A stretch of 64,000 bases of DNA from Marisediminicola sp040546025 (GTDB taxonomy: Bacteria > Actinomycetota > Actinomycetes > Actinomycetales > Microbacteriaceae), in assembly GCF_040546025.1 (NCBI RefSeq), contig NZ_JBEPNA010000014.1, forward strand, positions 30,888 through 94,887. The letters are read 5' to 3'. The notes beneath the pieces are model-generated. The model saw nothing but the letters and a program-made list of their open reading frames with translations. It was not told the DNA's origin and made no database searches. The stretch's first letter is position 1, and the number at the start of each line of letters is the position of its first letter. Made by a program: the position numbers and the translations under genes. Positions 15,978 through 24,530 of this stretch are shown here, piece by piece.

Positions 15978-16982
15978 ATGAAGGTCGCGGCCGGCACGGG
16001 TGCCCGCGTGCTGGCGGCGTGCGTCAGCCTGGTCATCGTGCTGTCGGCATGCGCCCCCACCGGCGACGAGTCCGAGCAGGTCGAGCGCGAGCCGGTGCCG
16101 TTCCCGGTGGTGCAGACCTACCCGGACATCGACGTGATCGAGAATCTCGCCTATGGGGCGGGGGCGGATGCCGGAGGCGCCGAGATTCTCGTGGACGTCT
16201 GCCTTCCCGAGGTGGTGACCAAGCCGGCATCCGTCACGGTCGAGCCCGCGCCAGCCACAGACGATGCGATCACCGCGTCGACCGCCCGCGCCGCGGTGCT
16301 CTCGGTGCACGGCGGCAGCTGGCGGCAGGGCGACAAGGCGGACCTCTACTGGCGCAGTGCCTGCCAGTGGCTCGCCTCGGAGGGATTCGTCGCGTTCTCG
16401 GTCAACTACCGCCTCGCCCCGGCGAACCCCTACCCCGCGGCGATCGACGACGTGCGCCAGGTCGTCCGCTGGCTGCGCGACGACGCGCAGGTCGAGCGGT
16501 TCGACATCGATCCCGACCGCATCGGCGCGTTCGGCGGCTCGGCCGGCGGCAACCTCGTCTCGCTGCTCGGCCTCGAGGGCATGGGCGACCTCGCCGAAGG
16601 ATCGAGGGTCGCGGCGGTCGTGAACCTCAGCGGGCCGATCGACCTCACGACCGACGGGTTTGCGCTCGGCGGGGTGGTGCCCGCGTTCCGCCAGGTGCAG
16701 CTCGACTATCTCGGTTGCGAGAGCTACACGGACTGCCCGCAGGCGCTGGCCGCGTCACCTCTCTATTCGGTGGACGAGAGCGATCCGCCGTTCTTCGTCG
16801 GGCACTCGCTGGAGGAGATGATCCCGGTGCAGCAGTCGGATGCCCTGGTCGAGCTGCTCCGCGGGGCCGGCGTCGACACGACCTACCTCACCGTGGAGGG
16901 AAACCTTCACTCGATCGCGATGCTCGACGACCCGATCCGGCTGCAGATCGCGGACTGGCTGCGAGACAAGCTCGAGCCGTAG
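15978..16982 (+). CDS. Secreted lipoprotein alpha/beta-hydrolase (acetyl-esterase/BD-FAE type)
   Basis: 334 residues from the ATG at 15978, chosen because it gives a proper lipoprotein signal: hydrophobic RVLAACVSLVIVLSAC ends in the lipobox LSAC. The hydrolase fold shows the oxyanion motif SVHGGSWRQGD, the nucleophile elbow GAFGGSAGGNL (GxSxG), a late acid region DESDPPFFVGHS and the catalytic-His region EGNLHSIAML. These enzymes cleave short-chain esters or deacetylate glycans outside the membrane; the true substrate is unknown. TAGATT about 10 bp before the ATG could make the transcript nearly leaderless. A strong hairpin follows the gene. Confidence 0.85.
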   Translation: MKVAAGTGARVLAACVSLVIVLSACAPTGDESEQVEREPVPFPVVQTYPDIDVIENLAYGAGADAGGAEILVDVCLPEVVTKPASVTVEPAPATDDAITASTARAAVLSVHGGSWRQGDKADLYWRSACQWLASEGFVAFSVNYRLAPANPYPAAIDDVRQVVRWLRDDAQVERFDIDPDRIGAFGGSAGGNLVSLLGLEGMGDLAEGSRVAAVVNLSGPIDLTTDGFALGGVVPAFRQVQLDYLGCESYTDCPQALAASPLYSVDESDPPFFVGHSLEEMIPVQQSDALVELLRGAGVDTTYLTVEGNLHSIAMLDDPIRLQIADWLRDKLEP

Positions 16983-17015
16983 CCAGCGGGGCGGGATCGC
17001 GCGCGTGGCTGCTGC

Positions 17016-17044
17016 GCGCCCGCCGCGGCTACCGCAGCGGGCGC
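17016..17044. terminator. Hairpin between convergent genes
   Basis: GCGCCCGCCGCGG (17016-17028) and CCGCAGCGGGCGC (17032-17044) form a 13-bp stem with one mismatch and a 3-nt loop, touching the stop codon of the minus-strand gene and 34 bp past the esterase stop. No T-tract, so termination efficiency is uncertain. Confidence 0.6.
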
Positions 17045-17272
17045 TCAGACGCCTTCATCGTGCGCATGCGCCGGATCGCTGCCGCGCCCCGACCGCACGA
17101 CCGCCGCGATGACACCCCCGAGCACGAGCATCCCACCGAGGGCGGCGATCGCGACCGCCGTGATCACCCCGCCGCTGAAGCCGCTCAGGTCGACGAAGGT
17201 GCCGACGAGGAACAGGGTGGCAAAGCCGATGAGGATCGCGCCCCAGACGATGGTGGTGGTTCGGGTCTTCAT
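17045..17272 (-). CDS. Small two-helix membrane protein next to PspC gene
   Basis: 75 residues with two hydrophobic helices (about 7-27 and 34-60) and a polar, His/Asp-containing tail (GRGSDPAHAHDEGV). Its start overlaps the PspC-gene stop (TGATG), so the two are translated together. I do not recognise a named family. Coupling suggests a helper in the same envelope-stress system. Confidence 0.75.
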   Translation of the reverse strand: MKTRTTTIVWGAILIGFATLFLVGTFVDLSGFSGGVITAVAIAALGGMLVLGGVIAAVVRSGRGSDPAHAHDEGV

Positions 17273-18840
17273 CAGCGGTCTCCCTCGGTGGTGATGGTCA
17301 GGTTTCCGGCGCCCACGATGATGTCGAGGGTGAGCCGGCGGTCAGTGGTGCCGGCGGTCTCGCCGACGGGGCCGAACTCGAGCGCCAGGTCGTCGTAGCT
17401 TCCGCGGCCGAAGTCCCGGTCGGGCGTGCTGAGCTCGCCCCAGCCGACGATCGAGTCGACCGTGACGAACTCGTCGTCGGGCAGGATCACGGTGATGTCA
17501 CCGAGCCCGCCGACGATGTCGACACTCGACGTGCCGGTTACCGAGTCGGTCTGGCCGTCCCAGTATCCGGTCAGGTCGATCACCGCGTCGCCGACGCCGA
17601 CCACGTAGTCCTGGGAGCGTCCATCGGCATAGCTCGGCGCGAACTCGGTGCCGTCGTCGGCGATCGCGGTGAACCGTGAGCCTCCCGAAACGACGTCGAT
17701 GGAGCTGAACCCGTTGACGGCGCTGGCCCCGACGAGCGCGATCGCGACCACGATGGCGAGCCCGCTCGACCCGCCGCTGCGCTTGCCCCGGATGCCGTTG
17801 ATCACGATGGCGGTGCCGAGCACGGCGAGCGCCGAGGCGAGGCCGGCGACCAGCCCGCGGCTCGTGAACGAGTAGTCGCCGACCAGGAGCGTGACGAGCG
17901 CGCCGACAACTAGGGCGAGGCCGATCGCGACGAGCGTGTAGAGCGGGTTCGACCGGGTGAGCCGGCGTTCATCACGGTAGGCGGCGGCGCGCTCCTCACG
18001 GATCCGTCGCTGCTCCTCGGTGTGCGCGGCGAAGGCCGCGCGGCGTGCCTCCTCCTCGGACTTCACGAACTCGTCCCTCTCCTGCTTGAACCGCGCCTGC
18101 TGCGCCGTCCAGGCTGCGAGCTCGGTCGCGTCGGTCGGCGGGGGGCCGGCCGGGGCGGCGGCCGTCAGCACGGTGGCGGCGTAGGCGGGTGCGTAATTCG
18201 GGGTGCCGCTCGGCGACGGGCCCGGGTCGGATGTGGCGGGCGAACTGGGCATCGAGTAGCTGGGCGTGCCGTAGCCCGGCGCCGCAGCATCCGCCCCTCG
18301 AGCGCCGCGGCTGGAGCGGCGCACGATCCAGACGACGAACCAGATGGCGGCCGCGATGATCGCGAGGGTCCAGACGGCGCGTCCGAAGCCGCCGAAGCCG
18401 CCGTCGCCGATGTAGGGCAGACCCCAGCTGACGCCGCCGAACCAGCCGGGGCCGGAGGGCAACAGGGAGAGCAGCACGAGCACGCCGGCACCGGCGACGG
18501 GCGCCTCGAAGTTGCCGCGGCCGAGCTCCTCGGCGTGGATCTTGCCGGTGTGGTCGGGCAGCAGCATCCACGCCGCGGCGTAGGCGAGCAGCAGCGGGGC
18601 GCCGAGAATGGCGAGCACGACCACGATGCCGCGCACGATGATCGGGTCGATGCCGATGCGGGTGGCGATGCCGGCGCAGACGCCGCCGATCCAGCCGGGC
18701 TGGCGCGGGAGGTCGAGCGAGCGCATCCAGGAGAAGAAGCGGTTGCCGCGGGGCGGGGCGTCGGAGGGGGCCGCGGGAGTCGACTCCGGAGGGCTTTCGG
18801 GCTGGGCGGAGGGGTTCTCCGAGTTGGTTTCAGTGGGCAT
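17272..18840 (-). CDS. PspC domain multi-pass membrane protein with C-terminal LiaF/adhesin-like domain
   Basis: 522 residues from the ATG at 18840. After a Pro/Ser-rich start, RQPGWIGGVCAGIATRIGID and the following helix form the PspC domain (about 45-100). More helices, a long Ala/Pro-rich cytoplasmic stretch with charged helix EEARRAAFAAHTEEQRRI, and further helices follow. The last 120 residues (VDIVGGLGDITVILPDDEF, then LDIIVGAGNLTI) resemble the beta-repeat fold of LiaF/DUF2154-type domains. Such proteins monitor the cell envelope. The gene diverges from a kinase that also has a PspC domain, so the two probably act in one signalling pathway. Confidence 0.87.
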   Translation of the reverse strand: MPTETNSENPSAQPESPPESTPAAPSDAPPRGNRFFSWMRSLDLPRQPGWIGGVCAGIATRIGIDPIIVRGIVVVLAILGAPLLLAYAAAWMLLPDHTGKIHAEELGRGNFEAPVAGAGVLVLLSLLPSGPGWFGGVSWGLPYIGDGGFGGFGRAVWTLAIIAAAIWFVVWIVRRSSRGARGADAAAPGYGTPSYSMPSSPATSDPGPSPSGTPNYAPAYAATVLTAAAPAGPPPTDATELAAWTAQQARFKQERDEFVKSEEEARRAAFAAHTEEQRRIREERAAAYRDERRLTRSNPLYTLVAIGLALVVGALVTLLVGDYSFTSRGLVAGLASALAVLGTAIVINGIRGKRSGGSSGLAIVVAIALVGASAVNGFSSIDVVSGGSRFTAIADDGTEFAPSYADGRSQDYVVGVGDAVIDLTGYWDGQTDSVTGTSSVDIVGGLGDITVILPDDEFVTVDSIVGWGELSTPDRDFGRGSYDDLALEFGPVGETAGTTDRRLTLDIIVGAGNLTITTEGDR

Positions 18841-18923
18841 GGTCCGATGCTGGCAGCGCGGGCGCACCCCGCACCATCAGGGTTCACCCTGAACGCACCC
18901 TGATCGCTCGCCCCGAGAGGCCC

Positions 18924-20237
18924 GTGTCGTGGTTGGATTTGGCTGTGACCGAGACTCCTCGGGCGCCCTCTCGGGCGCCTGCGATGCGCCGCCCGCGCGC
19001 CGCCGTGCTCGGCGGGGTCTGCGCCGGGCTCGCCGAGCATCTCGGCGCGCCCGTGGGCCGGATGCGGCTGCTCGCGATCGTGCTCACCTTTCTCGGCGGC
19101 GCCGGCGCCCTGCTCTACCTGTGGCTGTGGGCGCTGACCCCGCTCGAGAAGCCCACGGATGGCGCTGCCGCAGTGCGGCGCTCCTTCCCGGCCGCGCCCG
19201 TGCTGCTCGGGCTGGCTGGCCTGAGCGCCCTCGCCGCGCTCGCGATCGCGGTCCGCGACGCGGGCGCCGACCCGGCCGTCGAGGTGCTGCTCACGATCGT
19301 CTTCGCGGGCGGGGCCGTCACCTGGAGCCTGCTCTTCGACCGGCACGACCCGCGTCGATCGGACCGGTACGGGTTTCAGGTGCGCACCGCCGCCGCGGCG
19401 CTCATGCTCCTGACCGCGGTTCTGCTGCTGCTCACCGACCCGCGTGCGCAGACCGCCGTGCTGTCGGTCGTGATGATCATCGCCGGATTCGGGGTGCTCG
19501 TCGCCCCGCAGGTCGTGCGTCTGTGGACCGAGCTCATGGCCGAGCGCAGCACGCGGTTTCGGCAGGAGAGCCGCGCCGAGGTCGCCGCACACCTGCACGA
19601 CTCGGTGCTGCAGACCCTCGCCCTCATCCAGAACCGCGCGGGGGCGTCGAGCGAGATCGCCCGCATCGCCCGGGCCCAGGAGCGGGAGCTGCGCGACTGG
19701 CTCTTCGCCGGCACGACCCCGAGCGACGCCGACTTCGCCGCCGAGCTGCGCGAGGCCGCCTCGGAACTCGAGCTGGAGCATCCGGTGCGCTTCGAGGTCG
19801 TCACCGTCGGCGACTTCACCGACCGATCCTTTGCGGCGGTGCTCGCCGCCGCTCGGGAGGCGATGCTCAATGCGGCCCGGCACGCCGGCGGCGACGTCTC
19901 GGTCTACGCGGAGCTGTCGGCCTCCGCCCTCGACGTGTTCGTGCGCGACCGCGGTGCCGGCTTCTCCGTGGCGGCGGTGCCGGACGGGCGGCTCGGGGTG
20001 CGGGAGTCGATCGTGGGCAGGATGGCGCGGCACGGCGGGCGCGCCACCGTGGTCTCGGGCGCTGGCGGCACCGAGGTGCGGCTGCACCTGCCGCTGGGCG
20101 GCGCGCAACAGGTGCCCGCGCACCCCGGAGTGGCGCAGCCCTCTGGCGGGCAGCCCGCCCCGCCTACGCCCTCCGCTGGGCGACCCGCCGACGACGTCCT
20201 GCCCGCCCACCAGCCTGCCCCGGGAGGCACCGCATGA
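18924..20237 (+). CDS. PspC-domain sensor histidine kinase
   Basis: 437 residues from a GTG at 18924; a GTG at 18945 (MTETPRAPSR) is an alternative start. The N-terminal PspC domain shows AAVLGGVCAGLAEHLGAPVG and a first helix near 47-72; about four more helices follow to residue 200. The phosphoacceptor box EVAAHLHDSVLQTLA places the histidine near 225, and the ATPase part has EAMLNAARHAGG (N box), VRDRGAGF and GRLGVRESIVGRM. This is the HisKA_3-like, NarL-coupled type. The stop overlaps the regulator start by ATGA. It probably senses envelope stress through the PspC region. Confidence 0.93.
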   Translation: MSWLDLAVTETPRAPSRAPAMRRPRAAVLGGVCAGLAEHLGAPVGRMRLLAIVLTFLGGAGALLYLWLWALTPLEKPTDGAAAVRRSFPAAPVLLGLAGLSALAALAIAVRDAGADPAVEVLLTIVFAGGAVTWSLLFDRHDPRRSDRYGFQVRTAAAALMLLTAVLLLLTDPRAQTAVLSVVMIIAGFGVLVAPQVVRLWTELMAERSTRFRQESRAEVAAHLHDSVLQTLALIQNRAGASSEIARIARAQERELRDWLFAGTTPSDADFAAELREAASELELEHPVRFEVVTVGDFTDRSFAAVLAAAREAMLNAARHAGGDVSVYAELSASALDVFVRDRGAGFSVAAVPDGRLGVRESIVGRMARHGGRATVVSGAGGTEVRLHLPLGGAQQVPAHPGVAQPSGGQPAPPTPSAGRPADDVLPAHQPAPGGTA

Positions 20238-20878
20238 AGGTACTCATCGTCGACGACCACTCGATCTTTCGGTCGGGGCTGCGCGCCGACTTGGCCGAGT
20301 TCATCGAGGTGGTCGGCGAGGCGGCGACAGTCGACGAGGCGCTCGCGCTCATCGAGCAGACCGCGCCCGAGGTCGTGCTGCTCGACGTGCACCTGCCCGG
20401 CGGGGAGGGCGGAGGCGGTGCCGAGGTGATCCGGCGCAGTGCGCGGCTGCTCGGCAGCATCCGGTTCCTCGCGCTCAGCGTGTCCGACTCGGCCGAAGAC
20501 GTCGTCGGCGTGATCCGCGCCGGCGCCCGCGGCTACATCACCAAGAGCAGTTCAGGAGCCGAGGTCTCGCGCGCGGTCGCCGCGGTCGCCGCCGGGGACG
20601 CCGTGTTCTCGCCGCGGCTGGCCGGCTTCGTGCTGGATGCGTTCGGCGCGGTCGCCGGGGAGCAGGCCGAGACGAGTGATGAGCTCGACCGGCTGAGCGC
20701 GCGCGAGCGCGAGGTGATGCGGCTGATCGCGCGCGGCTACGCCTATAAAGAGGTCGCGACCGACCTGTTCATCTCGATCAAGACGGTCGAGACCCACGTG
20801 TCGGCGGTGCTGCGCAAGCTGCAGCTGTCGTCGCGGCACGAGCTGACCGCCTGGGCGCTGGAGCGCAAGCTGCTGTAG
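20234..20878 (+). CDS. NarL/LuxR-family response regulator
   Basis: 214 residues. The receiver domain begins MKVLIVDDHSIFRSGL, with the phosphorylatable Asp in LLDVHLPGG (about residue 51) and the conserved Lys in ARGYITKSSS. The C-terminal LuxR helix-turn-helix is LSAREREVMRLIARGYAYKE followed by SIKTVETHVSAVLRKL. It is translationally coupled to the PspC kinase and likely controls the divergent PspC gene and its own operon. Confidence 0.95.
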   Translation: MKVLIVDDHSIFRSGLRADLAEFIEVVGEAATVDEALALIEQTAPEVVLLDVHLPGGEGGGGAEVIRRSARLLGSIRFLALSVSDSAEDVVGVIRAGARGYITKSSSGAEVSRAVAAVAAGDAVFSPRLAGFVLDAFGAVAGEQAETSDELDRLSAREREVMRLIARGYAYKEVATDLFISIKTVETHVSAVLRKLQLSSRHELTAWALERKLL

Positions 20879-20884
20879 CTCGCC

Positions 20885-21364
20885 CTACTGTGCGTCGAGA
20901 CGCGCGGCGATGTCGGCCGGGAAGCCACCCGTCGCGATCGGTCCCCACCGGGTCGGGGTGATGCGGATGAGCGACTTGTCCTGGACCGCCATCGCGGCGC
21001 GGTACTCGTCCCAGTCGGGGTGTTCCCCGGCGATGCAGCGGAAGTAGTCGACGAGGCCGTCGGCGGCCTCGGGCATGTGCAGCACCTCGGCATCGCCGTC
21101 GACCTGCACCCAGGGGCCGTCCCAGTCGTCGGAGAGTACGAGCACCGAGGCGCGGGAGTCCCGCTCGGCATTGCGGGTCTTGAAGCGCGTCGGGTACGTC
21201 GAGATAACGATGCGCCCGTCGGCATCGACACCTCCGGCGACCGGCGACATCTGGGGGCGCCCGTCGACGCGGGTGGTGGCGAGCAGCATCCGATGACGGG
21301 GACGGATGAAGTCGAGCACGTCTCCGAGCTCGACCCGGGTGGAAGTCGCGATTGTTCTGGCCAT
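20885..21364 (-). CDS. PPOX-class flavin/F420-dependent oxidoreductase
   Basis: 159 residues with the split-barrel flavin-binding pattern: FIRPRHRMLLATTRVDGRPQ and MSPVAGGVDADGRIVIST at the start, RASVLVLSDDWDGPWVQVDG in the middle and ITPTRWGPIATGGFPADI near the end. These features match actinobacterial F420-binding pyridoxamine-oxidase-like reductases. The natural substrate is unknown. It converges with the response-regulator gene (6 bp apart), and its upstream side is taken up by a class A repeat, so its promoter must lie within 21365-21400 or inside the repeat. Confidence 0.85.
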   Translation of the reverse strand: MARTIATSTRVELGDVLDFIRPRHRMLLATTRVDGRPQMSPVAGGVDADGRIVISTYPTRFKTRNAERDSRASVLVLSDDWDGPWVQVDGDAEVLHMPEAADGLVDYFRCIAGEHPDWDEYRAAMAVQDKSLIRITPTRWGPIATGGFPADIAARLDAQ

Positions 21365-21400
21365 GGTTTCGAGGGTAGCTGGCCAGAATCGACCCGATCT

Positions 21401-21758
21401 CTTTCATCATTCAGGAGTTTGAGGGCCACCACTCGACCGTCTGCTGAGTTTGGGGCTGGCACCTCTTTCATCATTCAGGAGTTTGAGGGCCACCACTCGA
21501 CCGTCTGGTCAGTTTGGGGCTGGCTCCTCTTTCATCATTCAGGAGGTGACGGCAGCCGCGTTGACGGCGTGCGATCGAAAGTTGCGTGGCACGTTAGATT
21601 CGTGCGGCGGATGCGGGGATGGGCGCAACTTTCCGGCATCCGCCCGCCCATGCTCGAAGTCGCCTGCTCTCCACTCCTGAATAATGAAAGCCGCCCAGAC
21701 CGGCTGGCTCCTGAATAATGAAAGCCGCCCAGACCGGCTGGCTCCTGAATAATGAAAG
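21401..21758. repeat. Class A modular inverted-repeat element, copy 1 (reverse orientation)
   Basis: Terminal motif CTTTCATCATTCAGGAGT at 21401, 21465 and 21529 (64-bp steps) and its complement at 21673, 21707 and 21741 (34-bp steps). The core holds interleaved complementary pairs: GAAAGTTGCG (21577-21586) with CGCAACTTTC (21624-21633), and GGCGGATGC (21606-21614) with GCATCCGCC (21636-21644), a pseudoknot-like order. Read in reverse, the core shares GCATCCGCCGCAC with copy 2. It fills the space between the divergent PPOX and GNAT genes and ends 3 bp before the GNAT start. Confidence 0.9.
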
Positions 21759-21761
21759 CCC

Positions 21762-22220
21762 ATGCAGATCGCCATCGCCACCGAACCGCCCCGCCAGCCC
21801 GAGCTGATCGAGCTGCTGCGGCTCAGCGACGAGTTCGCGCTGAGCCTGTACCCGGCCGAGAGCTGCTACATGCTCGACGTCGGCCAGCTCGAGGCCGACG
21901 GCGTGACGGTGTTCGTCGCCCGGGCGGGGGCCGATGCCGTCGGGATCGCCGCCCTCGTCGACCGCGGCGACGGCTCGGGCGAGATCAAGCGGATGTTCGT
22001 GCACGGCTCCGCCCGCGGTCGCGGCATCGCCCGCGCATTGCTCGCCGCCATCGACAGAACCGCGCTGGCCCGCGGCATCCGCACGCTCCAGCTCGAGACC
22101 GGGCCTGAGCACGTCGCGGCGATCGCCCTTTATCTGGCGAGCGGATTCGCAGTCATCCCGAACTTCGGCCAGTATGTCGGCGACGAGTTCAGCATCTGCA
22201 TGGAGAAGGCTCTCCCGTAG
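21762..22220 (+). CDS. GNAT-family N-acetyltransferase
   Basis: 152 residues. The acetyl-CoA pyrophosphate-binding motif A is RMFVHGSARGRGIARALLA (about 86-104), preceded by the beta4 strand and followed by YLASGFAVIPNFGQY, typical of small GNATs. The acceptor is unknown. The start codon is separated by 3 bp from a class A repeat, and no clear ribosome-binding site stands in front of it. A cryptic ATG inside the repeat end (ATGAAAGCCC) is in a different frame. Confidence 0.9.
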   Translation: MQIAIATEPPRQPELIELLRLSDEFALSLYPAESCYMLDVGQLEADGVTVFVARAGADAVGIAALVDRGDGSGEIKRMFVHGSARGRGIARALLAAIDRTALARGIRTLQLETGPEHVAAIALYLASGFAVIPNFGQYVGDEFSICMEKALP

Positions 22221-22249
22221 ACTCCAGTTTGGTTTAAGGGAGAGTTTCT

Positions 22250-23281
22250 ATGGCCAAGCGCGCCTTCATCACCGGCATCACCGGCCAGGACGGCTCCTAC
22301 CTCGCGGAGCTTCTGCTCGCCAAGGGCTACGAGGTGCACGGCCTCATCCGCCGGGCCTCGACGTTCAACACCTCGCGCATCGACCACCTCTATGTCGACC
22401 CGCACAACCCCGCCGCGAAGCTCTTTCTGCACTACGGCGACCTCAGCGACGGCGGACGCATGGCGACCCTGCTCGCCACGATCAAGCCCGACGAGGTCTA
22501 CAACCTCGCCGCCCAGTCACACGTGCGCGTCTCGTTCGACGAGCCCGAGCACACCGCCGACACGACCGGCACGGGAACAATCCGCCTGCTCGAGGCCGTG
22601 CGCATGGCCGGCATCGAGACGCGTTTCTACCAGGCCTCGAGCTCGGAGATGTTCGGCGCTACCCCGCCGCCGCAGAACGAGGACACCCCGTTCTACCCGC
22701 GCTCGCCCTACGGCGTCGCCAAGGTCTACAGCTACTGGATCACCAAGAACTACCGCGAGGCATACGACATGTTCGCGGTCAACGGCATTCTGTTCAACCA
22801 CGAGTCCCCCCGCCGCGGCGAGACCTTCGTGACCCGCAAGATCACCCGCGCCGTCGCCGCCATCCAGGCCGGCAAGCAAGACCACGTCTACCTCGGCAAC
22901 CTCGACTCGGTGCGCGACTGGGGTTACGCCCCGGAATATGTCGAGGGCATGTGGCGGATGCTGCAGGCCGACGAGCCCGAGGACTTCGTGCTCGCCACTG
23001 GCGGCAGCTACACCGTGCGCGACTTCGTCGAGGCCTCGTTCACCCGGGCCGGGCTGGACTGGGAGAAGCACGTGAAGTTCGACCCGCGTTACCTGCGGCC
23101 CACCGAGGTCGACGCCCTCGTCGGCGACGCCTCCAAGGCCCGCGACAAGCTCGGCTGGGTGCCGACGGTCGATACCGCCGAGCTCGCCCGAATCATGGTC
23201 GACGCCGACATCGAGTCGCTCACGCACGACGGGAGTCACTGGATCGACTCCCCGAAACTCGCCTCGTGGGGCACTGAGTGA
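22250..23281 (+). CDS. gmd: GDP-mannose 4,6-dehydratase
   Basis: 343 residues. The NADP-binding opening AFITGITGQDGSYLAELLL and the family signatures LHYGDLSDGGRMATLL, YNLAAQSHVRVSFDEPEHT, FYQASSSEMFG, YGVAKVYSYWITKNYREAY (YxxxK) and FNHESPRRGETFVTRKI are all intact. The enzyme makes GDP-4-keto-6-deoxy-mannose, the precursor of GDP-L-fucose, in the cytoplasm. GGGAGAG lies upstream of the ATG at 22250. The stop overlaps the next gene's GTG, giving a two-gene operon. Confidence 0.98.
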   Translation: MAKRAFITGITGQDGSYLAELLLAKGYEVHGLIRRASTFNTSRIDHLYVDPHNPAAKLFLHYGDLSDGGRMATLLATIKPDEVYNLAAQSHVRVSFDEPEHTADTTGTGTIRLLEAVRMAGIETRFYQASSSEMFGATPPPQNEDTPFYPRSPYGVAKVYSYWITKNYREAYDMFAVNGILFNHESPRRGETFVTRKITRAVAAIQAGKQDHVYLGNLDSVRDWGYAPEYVEGMWRMLQADEPEDFVLATGGSYTVRDFVEASFTRAGLDWEKHVKFDPRYLRPTEVDALVGDASKARDKLGWVPTVDTAELARIMVDADIESLTHDGSHWIDSPKLASWGTE

Positions 23282-24273
23282 CCCGACCCGACCTGGCCAC
23301 GCCCGCACCGGACCAGTTCACACCCGGACGCCTTGACCGCGATGCCCCGTTCTACATTGCCGGTCACCGCGGACTCGCCGGCTCGGCGATGTGGCGCCTG
23401 CTCGAGGCCGAGGGCTTCACGAACCTGATCGGTCGCTCCTCGGTAGAGCTCGACCTCAAAGACCGCGCGGCGGTATTCGCGTTCTTCGAGGAGGCCAAGC
23501 CCCGCTACGTGGTGCTTGCGGCCGCGAAGGTCGGCGGCATCATGGCCAATAACACCTACCCGGTCGACTTCCTCAGCGAGAACCTGCAGGTGCAGGTGAA
23601 TGTGATCGATGCGGCTCTCGCCGTCGACGTCGAGCGTCTGCTGTTCCTCGGCTCGTCATGCATCTACCCGCGGCTGGCCCCGCAGCCGATCACCGAGGAC
23701 ACGCTGCTCACCGGCTACCTCGAGCCCACCAACGACGCCTACGCGATCGCCAAGATCGCCGGCATCTTCCACATTCAGGCCGCCCGCCGCCAGTACGGCA
23801 AGCACTGGATCTCGGCCATGCCGACCAACCTCTACGGGCCGGGCGACAACTTCTCGCCCCAGGGCTCGCACGTGCTGCCCGCCCTGATCCAGCGCTACGA
23901 CACCGCGGTGAAGTCGGGCGCGACCACCGTGACGAACTGGGGCTCCGGCACGCCCCGGCGCGAGTTCATGCACGTCGACGACATGGCGGCCGCCTTCCTG
24001 CACCTGCTCGAGCACTACGACGCCCCCGAGCAGGTCAACGTGGGAACCGGCAAGGACCTCACCATTCGCGAGATCGCCGAGACCATCGCGCGCGTCGTCG
24101 GCTTCACCGGCGAGACCCTGTGGGACACCAGCAAGCCCGACGGCACACCGCAGAAGCTGCTCGACGTGTCCAAGCTCGCGGATGCCGGCTGGACGGCTCG
24201 CATCGACCTCGAAGACGGCGTGCGCAGCACGGTCGACTGGTACCACGAACACTTGGCGACCCTTCGGCGCTAG
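23278..24273 (+). CDS. fcl: GDP-L-fucose synthase
   Basis: 331 residues starting at a GTG inside the gmd stop. Family motifs: FYIAGHRGLAGSAMWRLLEA (NADP binding), AAAKVGGIMANNTYPVDF, FLGSSCIYPRLAPQPITED, YAIAKIAGIF (YxxxK) and MPTNLYGPGDNFSPQGSHVL. It epimerises and reduces the Gmd product to GDP-L-fucose. Together with gmd it supplies a sugar for a fucosylated surface glycan; no fucosyltransferase is adjacent. Confidence 0.97.
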   Translation: MTRPDLATPAPDQFTPGRLDRDAPFYIAGHRGLAGSAMWRLLEAEGFTNLIGRSSVELDLKDRAAVFAFFEEAKPRYVVLAAAKVGGIMANNTYPVDFLSENLQVQVNVIDAALAVDVERLLFLGSSCIYPRLAPQPITEDTLLTGYLEPTNDAYAIAKIAGIFHIQAARRQYGKHWISAMPTNLYGPGDNFSPQGSHVLPALIQRYDTAVKSGATTVTNWGSGTPRREFMHVDDMAAAFLHLLEHYDAPEQVNVGTGKDLTIREIAETIARVVGFTGETLWDTSKPDGTPQKLLDVSKLADAGWTARIDLEDGVRSTVDWYHEHLATLRR

Positions 24274-24435
24274 GTTCGGCGTAGCGCGTCGGCCCTGGCG
24301 GCCGGCTCCGGTCGGCTCAGTATTGCCGGTGGCTATCATTCCGTGATGCACCCGCCCGACGCCGCCGGAGCCGACGAGCCGCGGTGACCATGCAGCACCG
24401 CGCTGACCTGCATGACCGCTCGCCCATGGTATGCC

Positions 24436-24493
24436 TTATCTATTGTCGTACAGTAGAAAAGGTACACTTTATATGTTGGGGCACAATAGATAA
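24436..24493. repeat. AT-rich leader with perfect 11-bp inverted repeat
   Basis: TTATCTATTGT (24436-24446) is exactly complementary to ACAATAGATAA (24483-24493), with a 36-bp loop containing GTACAGTAGAAAAGGTACAC and TATATG. The segment is far more AT-rich than the flanks and lies 38 bp before the start of the DUF4143 ATPase gene. It may hold its promoter and an operator, or be the edge of an acquired segment. Confidence 0.6.
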
Positions 24494-24530
24494 CGTACGT
24501 CTGAGCAGAGACTTGCTCTACGCTTGGGAC

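Noticed and set aside
18165..20210. 681-codon minus-strand frame across the PspC kinase
   Set aside because: Runs opposite a complete kinase with all motifs; GC-rich strand artefact.
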